Source: Clavaria fumosa
Taxonomy: Eukaryota; Basidiomycota; Agaricomycetes; Agaricales; Clavariaceae
Direction of reading: 5' to 3'
Assembly (NCBI GenBank): GCA_951802425.1
Contig: OX637804.1
Coordinates: forward strand, 434,001 to 498,000
DNA length: 64,000 nt
The notes beneath the pieces were generated by a model that was given only the letters and a program-made list of their open reading frames with translations, did not search any database and had not been told where the DNA came from. This document shows, piece after piece, positions 56,022-64,000 of this stretch (its first letter is position 1; each line of letters starts with the position of its first letter). Both the position numbers and the translations under genes were made by a program.

Positions 56022-59000
56022 GCAGCCCAGAGAGCACAGTACGACTCTCCGGCTGCTCCGACTCCGATCGTACTAAACCTATACCTGATACCCTTTCCTT
56101 TCATCGTTCTCTTTCCCTTCTTGCCTCCTCTCCTTCTATTTCTTCTCCATTCAAAGCAATGATAGACTCTGGCGCTGAACTTTGTTTCATTGACGCCAAA
56201 TTTGCTTCTCGTTTCCGTCTTCCGAAAACTCCGGTGACCCCTCGGGAGGTCGTTTTTATTAACGGGACCACCTCCGTATGGGTTACCGAAGCAGTCTGGT
56301 TATCCATTCAGCTCTCCGCCATGGATCCGACCGACGTCTTGTTTGTAGTTACCGATCTTGATCCCTCTAGTGATGCGATCTTGGGAATGAATTGGCTGTT
56401 CCAAAACAACCCGCTGGTTGACTGGACTACTGGCCAGATAAAACCCAGACCATCTACGAATGAGAAAAAATCTCCGAAATCTGATCCGGAGGGTGCACCG
56501 GCCAGCACTCTCCATTCTGTCCCTCTGTCCACCTCTGTCCCTCTGTCTGTCTCCGCTCCGTGCGCTCCGGTTCAAATGTCGTCTGCAGCGACTCCGAACC
56601 AAGCCCGGACTCCGTCTCCATCTCTGCTTCTGTCTCCGTCTTTGACTCCGTCTCTGACCTCTCCATCTACTCCGTCTCTCCAGGAGACACCCAAGGTTTC
56701 CTTTGTGAATGCTGCCGCATTCGCCACGGCTTGTGGACTTCGCGGGTCCCAAGTTTTTGGCATGACGTTGTCGAGCGAGTCCGCGCGCGCGGCCTCCGCT
56801 TCGTTCAACGTTCCCGACACCACCCCCCAGGATCTCCTCTCCGTTCCGGAGGAGTACAGGGACTTTCCAGATGTCTTCAGTAAAAAGAAGGCAGACACCC
56901 TTGCTCCGCATCGACCGTATGATTTAAAAATCAACCTGCTGGATGGCCAATCCCCTCCACCAGGTACAGTCTATTCTCTGTCGCAGTCCGAACTCAGCGA
57001 ACTCCACAAGTTTCTGGATGAACACCTCCGCATCGGATTTATCCGTCCGAGCCGTTCTCCACACGGAGCACCTGTGCTCTTTGTCCGGAAGAAGAACGGA
57101 ATGCTCCGATTATGCGTTGATTTCCGTGGTCTCAATAAATTGACCAAAAAAGACCGTTATCCGCTCCCACTGACTAAAGATCTTCTCGACGTTCCAGGAA
57201 AAGCCCGAATCTATACAAAACTCGACCTCCGACACGCGTATCACCTGGTCCGTATCGCTGAGGGTGATGAATGGAAGACCACATTCCGCACCCGATACAG
57301 ATCCTTTGAATGGTGTGTGATGCCCTTCGGGCTCACAAATGCGCCCGCCACATTCCAGCACTTTATGAACGACATATTCTCCGACCTTCTCGACACGTTC
57401 ATGGTCGTCTACCTCGACGACATCCTAATTTACTCCGAGGATCCAAAACAACACGTTGAGCACATCTGAGAGGTACTCCGAAGGCTCCGGGAGCACGGTC
57501 TCTTCCTGAACCCGGCTAAGTGTGAATTTCACGCTGAAACCGTGGAGTATCTCGGATTTGTTTTATCTCCATCCGGACTTTCTATGGACACGGCTAAAGT
57601 GAAAACTATACAGGACTGGCCAACTCCGCGGAAGGTCAAGGATGTCCAATCCTTCCTCGGGTTCGCCAATTTCTACCGCCGCTTCGTCCATGGCTATTCC
57701 GAGATCGTCGCTCCGATGAACCGCTTGACACATAAAAACATCGAGTGGCAGTGGTCCGACGATTGCCAGTCCGCGTTTGACTATCTAAAAACCGCGTTCT
57801 CCACAGCTCCGATCCTCTCGCACTTCATTCCTGGAGCTCCGCTGATAGTCGAAACGGACGCCTCGGACTACGCTGTCGCCGTGATACTTTCTATGGTCGC
57901 CTCTGACGGTGAAGTCCACCCTATCGCTTTTCATTCCCGCACCTTAGGCGTCTCCAAACTGAACTATGATACACACGATAAGGAACTCCTTGCTATATTT
58001 GAGGCGTTTACTGCTTGGAGGCACTATCTCGAAGGTTCTGAAATTCCGGTCGACATTGTTACCGACCACAAGAACCTAGAGTACTTCTCCACGGTCCGCC
58101 TGCTCACCCGGCATCAAGCCAGGTGGTCGGAGTTCCTTTCCCAGTTCAATTTCGTGATCCGATTCCGCCCCGGGCGCCTTGGAATGAAACCCGATGCGTT
58201 GACTAGACGTTGGGATGTCTATCCCAAAGAGGGGGATAGCGACTATGCCCGCGTCAATCCGCAAAACCTCTGACCGATGTTCTCCAGCTATCAATTGATA
58301 TCGTCTCTCCGAGCTTCGTCGCTTTACTTACCTGCACTCCGCGCGTCGTTTGTGATTGACGATCATCAACTCTGAGAGGACATCCATTCTGGACTCTTGC
58401 TCGATCCTGTGATTGTCCCCATCCTAGAAGACCTCCGCTCGAACTCCGCGGACCCTAAGTGGTCCATGGACGACGACGGACTTCTCCGCGAGCGCAGACG
58501 GATCTATGTACCGGATGTCAATGACCTCCGACTCTGCGTTTTACGTGCGAAACATGATCACCCGCTCGCCGGACATTTCGGTAGGACCAAGACTACAGCC
58601 TTGGTCTTCAGGGATTATACCTGGCCGAAACTCCGAGGATTCACATTGGACTTTTGCAAATCTTGCACGACTTGTGGTAGGGCGAAAGCCCCTCGGCATA
58701 AGCCATATGGAACGCTCAAGCAGCTGCCCATACCCGAGAAACCGTGGAATTCCATTTCGATGGATTTCATCGAGCAACTCCCTGAGAGCTCCGGTTTTAC
58801 CGCAATATTGGTGGTTGTTGATAGGTTTACGAAGCAGGGGATCTTCATCCCGATGACTGACAAAGTGAACTCCACGGAGTTGGCCCATCTATTCGTATTC
58901 CACGTCTTCTCGAAACATGGAGTTCCATCGCATGTCACCTCCGATCGCGGCTCCGAGTTCGTTTCCCGTTTTTTTCGCTCGTTGGGTAAAGTCCTGGACA

Positions 59001-59839
59001 TGACTTTACACTTCACCTCTGGATATCATCCGGAGGGCGACGGACAGACGGAGCGGACTAACCAGACGTTGGAACAATACCTCCGTTGTTACTGCAATTA
59101 CCAGCAGGACAACTGGTCGCAGCTTCTACCCCTTGCCGAGTTTGCCTACAACAATGCCCCAAGCGCCACCACTGGGGTTTCTCCGTTCTTCGCGAACAAG
59201 GGTTATCATCCGAATATCTCGGTATTTCCCGAACGCGAAGTAACTTCGGTCCGTGCCCAAGAGCTCGCTGTAGACTTGGATCAGCTGCACCAAGAACTCC
59301 GTAACCAAATCGCCGAAGCGCAGAGTTGCTATCAGGGTCCGGCGGACAAACGTCGGACTCCGGCACCGGAGTTTAAGGTCGGAAACTGAGTATACGTAAA
59401 GGCGAAGTTTTTCCGTACGACCAGACCCTCCAAAAAACTCTCCGACAAGTTCCTCGGACCTTTTGAAATCATCGGAGAGGCCGGTTCGCACTCCTTCGTA
59501 CTCTGACTCCCCGAGGCCATGCGAGCCGTCCACACCGTCTTCCACATTTCCATGCTGGAGCCAGTCACTCCGAATACAATTCCGAATTGTACCATCACCC
59601 CGCCTCCTCCGGTAGAGATCGATGGAGATTTAGAGCACGAAATCTCCGAAGTGCTCGACTCCAAGATCGACAAACGCCGCACCTGCAAACTCCTATACCT
59701 GGTGCGGTGGTCCGGATATGAAGGAACCGATGAGGAAACATCCTGGCTTCCCGCTACGGAACTTGTTCATGCCTCCAAGGCCGTTTCAGATTTCCACCAA
59801 GCTTATCCGAATAAGCCCGGACCTCTCAATACCTTCTAG
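56015..59839 (+). pseudogene. Gypsy-C Pol: protease, RT, RNase H, integrase, chromodomain, five TGA stops
   Basis: One frame throughout: protease ([17 protein letters not shown], 56156); a Ser/Pro-rich linker; RT ([36 protein letters not shown] with intact YLDD); RNase H (VETDASDYAVA, TDHKNLEYF); integrase zinc domain and core (SMDFIEQLP, TSDRGSEF, GDGQTERTNQT); C-terminal chromodomain (SEVLDSKIDKR, LYLVRWSGY). TGA codons at 57467, 58271, 58373, 59387 and 59504 interrupt it. At least those at 57467 (HI-REVL), 58373 and 59504 (VL-RLPEAM) stand where arginine is expected, i.e. CGA. No frameshifts are needed, so decay is purely by transitions. Confidence 0.92.
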
Positions 59840-60190
59840 ACCTTTCTCCGTTCACTCCGATACCCCGAAATTTTTCTTATGCTTCTATTTACGTACATTT
59901 TCCGTTCTATACTACTCCATCTCTCGCTTCTCCGTCTTCTCCGAAAAAAAAAAAAAAAAATCCGTACTTCTGTCTCTCTGTCTCTCTGTCTCTCTCTCTG
60001 TTCCTTTCTCCGAAAACTCCGAACTTTTTATTTTTTCTCCCAAGCCTATCTCCGAATCTCTCTTCATCTTCTCCGTCTTGTCTTACTTATTTTCCTTCAT
60101 TTCACTTACTTCACTCAAGTTCAAAAATAAAACAAAAAATTTATAAAATTTATAAAAGAAACAAGTAATGTAGATAAATTATTTATTTTT
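59840..60190. other. AT-rich spacer between convergent pol and antisense ORF
   Basis: Holds an A17-type run (59945-59960), CT-rich repeats (TCTCTG)n near 59970-60000, and AATAAA-like words on both strands around 60125-60190. It would suit as a shared 3' end for the converging transcripts. Confidence 0.5.
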
Positions 60191-61198
60191 TTAGGCAGAG
60201 GGGGGCGAGCCGGGCGACGCTTGTAAAACTCCCTTGGGCTCCTTAAACCCGGACTCCGCTCCAACTTCTCCCTCCTCCGCTTCCGCCTCTTTCCCCGCCT
60301 CCGCAACCTTCTCCGCCGCTTTCTCTGTCTCCGCTTCTTTCTCCGCTCCTGCTTCCTCCACCTCCTTCTTCTCCGCCTCCGTCTCCACCCCCTTTTCCGA
60401 ACCCGCCACCTCCACCACCATCTTCTCCGCCTCCTCCTTCTCCTCCCCCGCTACCCGCTTCGCCATCAGAAATTCCTGGAGGATCTTCCGATCCTCCGCC
60501 GCCACCTTCTGCTCCGCCCTCATCTCCTTCCGCTCCGCCCTCGCCTCCTTCCGCCACTCCTCCAACTCGAACACCCCGCGGACCACCAACTCGTAAATGG
60601 TCCTCACCACCCCGGTCCGCTCCGCCTCCGCTCTGTCCATGTCCGCCCGTGGGGCCCGTGGGGCCCGCACCTCCTTCACCTCCTCCTCCGACTCCACCAT
60701 GGTCTTCTTTGACCGTGCGGAGCGGAATTTCTTCCGCTCCGGCCCCTCCGCCTCTCCGCCCCCGCACCGCTGTTTCGCCGCCGCACACGCGACACACGCG
60801 ATGCCCCGCCCTCCGCTCGGCCACACACACCCCATCCCGAGCCGGACACATCGCGTGCAGTCCGCGTGCTCCGTGTCCGACTCCGTGGCCGGCGTCCGCT
60901 TCCTCCCCGTCCCCTGCGCCTTCGCAATTTCCTCCGCCCTCTGCTTCACCTCCACCGCCCTCACCCTCTCCATCTCCTCCCGCCGCACCTTATCTGCGGC
61001 CTCCCTCTTCTTCCGTTCCTCCTCCTCCCGCTTCCGCCGCTCCTCCTCCTCCCGCGCCTTGATCTGGCGCATGAGGACCGCGATCTCGGGGTCCTCGTCC
61101 TCCACGCGCAACTGTGCAGGGACGGCGACCGCGGGGCGTGGTCAAGGGCGGGGAGGCCGGCTGGGCCCCGCTCTGGGTGTACTCGGGTTATGTGACAT
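60191..61198 (-). pseudogene. Antisense ORF of Gypsy-C: coiled-coil plus Zn2Cys6 cluster protein
   Basis: Read on the minus strand from the ATG at 61198 (MSHNPSTPRAGPSRPPRP), with one in-frame TGA at codon 19 (61144-61142) and then 316 open codons to TAA at 60191. Residues ~45-100 are an Arg/Glu-rich coiled coil (REEEERRKREEEERKKREAA). At 60859-60764 there is an exact C-x2-C-x6-C-x10-C-x2-C-x6-C pattern (CTRC, CVWPSGGRGIAC, CAAAKQRC), the Gal4-type binuclear zinc cluster. A basic patch (PERKKFRSARSKK) follows, then long Glu/Ala/Lys helices (EEWRKEARAERKEMRAEQK). AATAAA lies just past the stop. Such clusters bind DNA in fungal regulators. It is not a retroviral-type protein and lies within the LTRs, so it is element cargo. 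Aside from codon 19 it is intact; TGA there fits a CGA origin. Confidence 0.75.
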
Positions 61199-61433
61199 CG
61201 AGGTTTTTAAAGAAAACAGTAGGGATTGCCCGTGCTAGGGGCTAGTGATGATGGTAGCAGGTTAAAGAAGAGAAAAAGTGTTGCACGACGCACGCGGCCT
61301 TTTGACCCCCAAAAAATTTTCGGACTCCGCTCGAGACGCTGCGAAACTCCGACGCTAACTTGTTATGGGAGCCACATGTTCACACGGGCTTTGGCCACAG
61401 GGTCTCAGGGGTTCGACCCTAAGAGGGGGATAC

Positions 61434-62318
61434 TGTTACGACCCCATCCGCTTGCATAAGCACGACCCCTGCTCCGGACTCCGAGCTCCTTACCAACTCC
61501 AATCTGCTCCGCCGTAACTCCATGCGCTCCGCTCCGCACCTTCATCGGACTTCACTCCGCCGGCCTTCGGACCATTCGGACTTCGTTCCAGAACCTTCTC
61601 CCTCCATCCCCTCATTCTGTTTACCATTGAGAGGATACCCTTGACCCATGGGAGTCGCTTTTTTGTTGTTGTTTCTTTGTTCCAAGAAAATTGCACAGGC
61701 ACAAGTGGTGAAACTCTCCTAGTAATTTGATAAGTACATTGTTTCACATTACTCCTATACTCTGTCCTTGCAGTATAAGTTTCCACCTGTATCTCCCTGC
61801 TCCTCAGTTCGAATATAACGTCTCTTGATCCCAGAAACATCTCTGAGCTTTCGTCCTCACTGTCCTCGACGTTCTCCACGTCATCCGACCAACTCCAACC
61901 CACTCCGACGGACTCCGATCACTTCGGAGTTGACTTACGTTCTGATTCTCTCTTAGGTATTGTTCTTGTTTGATAAATAGGGACAAGTATATACGTGGTG
62001 GCACAACACATACGTTGAGGCCGCAGTCCCATAAGTCTCCTTCCTCTTGTTACTTCTCCGTTTCACCAATATCGGACTCCGATCACTTCGGAGTTGACTT
62101 ACGTTCTGATTCTCTCTTAGGTATTGTTCTTGTTTGATAAATAGGGACAAGTATATATGTGGTGGCACAACACATACGTTGAGGCCGCAGTCCCATAAGT
62201 CTCCTTCCTCTTGTTACTTCTCCGTTTCACCAATATCGGACTCCGACCGGATTCCGATAGAACATCTCCGCTCCACTCCGCTAACCCCTTTGCCACTAAC
62301 CTTGTTAGGACCTTGACA
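61434..62318 (+). repeat. Gypsy-C 3' LTR with a ~160-bp internal tandem duplication
   Basis: 885 bp. The block from CCGATCACTTCGGAGTTGAC through ACCAATATCGGACT occurs twice (about 61914-62073 and 62074-62240) but once in the 5' LTR. Confidence 0.88.
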
Positions 62319-62424
62319 GAGCCCCCGAGTCCAAGCAAATATCGAAGCGACCGGATTGGTAGACATTTCGTTGCCCTTTTGGTATTCACAATAGTGTCGA
62401 GTGACAGTGCCTGTGGTATGAAGG
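62319..62424 (-). pseudogene. NADP-isocitrate dehydrogenase fragment (upstream half)
   Basis: Minus-strand [20 protein letters not shown] then [11 protein letters not shown] is the highly conserved GTVTRHYR.HQKG.. / [12 protein letters not shown] region of NADP-isocitrate dehydrogenase. It begins after a splice-acceptor-like ACCACAG (about 62425-62431 on the minus strand). Upstream exons are absent; a minisatellite starts within 50 bp. The gene copy was already partial, or its 5' part was lost. Confidence 0.85.
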
Positions 62425-62469
62425 TCCAAACTGGACAAAATTGTTCAGGGCTCCTTTTTTTGGCCATAA

Positions 62470-62975
62470 TTTTTATGCACACAAGTGTGCACTTATGCAA
62501 ACTTGTGCAAACTTATGCAAGATTGTGCACACTTGTGCACACTTATGCACACTTATGCACACTTATGCACACTTATGCACACTTCTGCAAAGTTGTGCAA
62601 CATTTTTGTGCAAAGTTGTGCAAAGTCATGCAAAGTTGTGCAAAGTTATGCAGAGTTGTGCAAAGTTGTGCAACAAAGTTATGCAGAGTTATGCAAAGTT
62701 ATACAGAGTTATGCAAAGTTATGCAAAGTTATGCAATATTTTTGTGCAGAGTTGTGCAGAGTTATGCAAAGTTATGCAAAGTTATGCAAAGTTTTTGTGT
62801 GGAGTTGTGCAAAGTTATGCAAAATTATGCAATATTTTTGTACAAGTTGTGCAGAGTTGTGCAAAGTTATGCACAGTTATGCAATATTTTTGTACAAGTT
62901 GTGCAGAGTTGTGCAGAGTTATGCAAAGTTATGCAAAGTTATGCACACTGTGCAGACTTGTGCATACTTTGCAGA
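62470..62975. repeat. Minisatellite of ~11-bp TTATGCAAAG / TTGTGCACAC units
   Basis: About 45 short units alternate (A/G)AGTT(A/G)TGCA with CACTT(A/G)TGCA and TATTTTTGT spacers. All + frames are open (Cys/Ala/Lys-rich), but this is repeat-derived. Confidence 0.88.
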
Positions 62976-63560
62976 ACCTTGTACCTATTTCATTTCCATG
63001 GACCTGGGCTCAGCATATATACTCATACATTAGACACATGTATTCCTTAGGTTTTGATATTCTCCACTTGCACCTTTCTACTATGAAGAAAGACTGAAAG
63101 TTCTGCTTATCACATGATTCTCACAACTTTCTTGTAAGACTTACTATCCCTCAAAAGAACTGGACTCAACTGTAGCTATGTAGAGGGATCTACCCTCTGT
63201 GTACAGTCACAACATGGTATATATAGGTGAGTGGCCCTCCAGAGGCTGCTGATGTAAGCATAGCCCAAGCGGCTATGCTAGTAGACTAATATGGTATATA
63301 GATTATGTAATATAAGAACAGAAAAGGCCTATAGCCTTACACCCTCTCCCACTGGAGAGGCCCCCAACCAGAGGCAACACACGGGCAGTGCGGGACGACG
63401 AGCAGGATTGTGTAATAATTTAAAAGGGGCGCATCCCCTTGGGCAGGGTTACCGCCATGTCACTGGGTGCAATCCCCTCCTGGGGCCTTTGCCTAGTGCT
63501 GACGGGTCCTACCTGGTGGTCTGCGCAACCTGCCCCCAGTTGGACAGTGTGTCACAAGTG

Positions 63561-63695
63561 GCATGCCCCAGTGGGGGGTGCCCCAAGTGCTGCTGTCTTG
63601 TCCTGCAGGGTAGGCATATTTTTTAAAGTTTAAAAAATATGCCTACCCTGCAGGACAAGACAGCAGCACTTGGGGCACCCCCCACTGGGGCATGC
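63561..63695. repeat. Perfect 135-bp palindrome (67-bp arms, 1-nt centre)
   Basis: Left arm 63561-63627 starts GCATGCCCCAGTGGGGGG and ends TATTTTTTAAA; the centre is g63628; right arm 63629-63695 is its exact reverse complement. Confidence 0.93.
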
Positions 63696-63744
63696 TCAGA
63701 CTAAGTGTCCAAGCCCTCCGAGGGCTTGGACACTTAGTCTGAGC
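63694..63744. repeat. Perfect 51-bp palindrome (25-bp arms, 1-nt centre)
   Basis: Left arm 63694-63718 (GCTCAGACTAAGTGTCC..), centre c63719, right arm 63720-63744. It abuts the larger palindrome. Confidence 0.93.
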
Positions 63745-63976
63745 CCTGCTTGTAGTCGCATGGCAGCTCGCCCTCATTGTCACTCCAGTCAGGTGACAAC
63801 ACAACAGGCCTCTGTGTGGCCTTAGCAGCTGATGACTTAGCTGCTTTCTTTTTTTGTTTTTGAGAGGGCCCCACACCCTCTGTCTGGGATATTGTTAAAC
63901 CCCCAATAGGTAGCCCTAGGGGGTATCTAATGGTGGATGTGCTTCCACCATCTTCCAGGGCACATTGCCCCTCCAT
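63734..63976 (-). CDS. Short ORF at window end, 80 aa, unknown
   Basis: It begins MEGQCALEDGGSTSTIRYPL, is Lys-rich in the middle (SQKQKKKAAKSSAAKATQ) and ends in the small palindrome. No domain recognised. It may be part of a larger gene beyond the window, or chance. Confidence 0.25.
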   Translation of the reverse strand: MEGQCALEDGGSTSTIRYPLGLPIGGLTISQTEGVGPSQKQKKKAAKSSAAKATQRPVVLSPDWSDNEGELPCDYKQGSD

Positions 63977-64000
63977 TCATCTCCCATCTTCTCACTCAAT

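Larger units (their letters stand above)
54074..62318 (+). mobile_element. Gypsy-C chromovirus with an extra antisense gene
   Basis: It is flanked by GAGCC (54069-54073, 62319-62323) inside the isocitrate dehydrogenase fragment. 5' LTR 54099-54805, 3' LTR 61434-62318 (TGTTACG..CTTGACA). Gag, then Pol in the -1 frame, then an opposite-strand Zn2Cys6 ORF before the 3' LTR. The left border has 25 extra bases (54074-54098) resembling the polypurine-tract region. Polypurine tract AAGAGGGGGATAC precedes the 3' LTR. Confidence 0.92.

Noticed and set aside
60234..61238. + strand ORFs across the antisense Zn2Cys6 region
   Set aside because: Ser/Pro-rich shadows; only the minus frame shows a structured zinc cluster and coiled coil.
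61395..61420. B-box-like GGTTCGACCC just before the Gypsy-C 3' LTR as a tRNA gene
   Set aside because: No A box at the right distance and no cloverleaf; the sequence adjoins the polypurine tract.
62211..63097. ORFs of ~180-280 aa rich in Cys/Ala/Lys on the + strand
   Set aside because: All three frames translate the TTATGCA minisatellite; no independent coding signal.

Overview
The window is nuclear DNA of a fungus, most likely a mushroom-type basidiomycete (Agaricomycetes; genus not determined). The host genes have many short introns (about 45-80 bp, GT..AG). They include a 12-exon ornithine aminotransferase, a Kre9/Knh1-type GPI cell-surface protein and a UBL3-like prenylated ubiquitin-fold protein. 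The rest is dominated by LTR retrotransposons of chromovirus (Ty3/Gypsy) and Copia type, a hAT transposon and several short TIR elements. I saw no rRNA, CRISPR array or bacterial-style operon.

Layout. 1-6.3 kb: a Copia pol, missing its central reverse transcriptase, split at a TA by a 4.3 kb TIR element (280-4579) that itself carries simple repeats, two MITE-like elements and a solo LTR. 7.2-9.4 kb: complete ornithine aminotransferase gene. 10.8-34.7 kb: a nest of transposons. A hAT element (12323-22475, 8-bp TSD) sits in an old inverted LTR and contains a MITE-like element at a TA and a chromovirus (Gypsy-A, 15944-21837, TSD GATTC). Then come broken and solo Gypsy-B LTRs, and a Gypsy-B copy (25235-34522, TSD AAACC) that was hit by a nearly intact Gypsy-B copy in the opposite orientation (25800-31413, TSD ATCGC). 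35.3-43.9 kb: a gene island with five host genes. 43.8-50.4 kb: a diverged tandem segmental duplication carrying broken copies of the GPI-gene 5' end and of a host gene of unknown function. 50.8-54.1 kb: a truncated phosphotransferase-like pseudogene, a minisatellite, a hAT-type MITE and the C-terminal end of an NADP-isocitrate dehydrogenase fragment. 54.1-62.3 kb: a large chromovirus (Gypsy-C, TSD GAGCC) inserted in that isocitrate dehydrogenase fragment. It carries an extra ORF on the opposite strand, between pol and the 3' LTR, with a textbook Zn2Cys6 (Gal4-type) cluster. 62.4-64 kb: a TTATGCA-type minisatellite and two perfect palindromes.

Four themes tie the window together. (1) In every dead transposon ORF examined the nonsense codons are TGA, and where an intact copy or family consensus is available they sit on CGA arginine codons; this points to CpG-directed C-to-T decay. 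(2) All three chromovirus families carry, directly after the 5' LTR, a 10-12 nt sequence complementary to a stretch about 30-45 bp downstream of the LTR TATA box. This is the arrangement of Tf1/sushi-type self-priming, and the pairing covaries between families. (3) Several insertions can be undone exactly from their target duplications, which gives the order of events. (4) The Gypsy-C antisense Zn2Cys6 ORF is the best candidate for an undescribed system: a retrotransposon carrying its own regulator-like gene.
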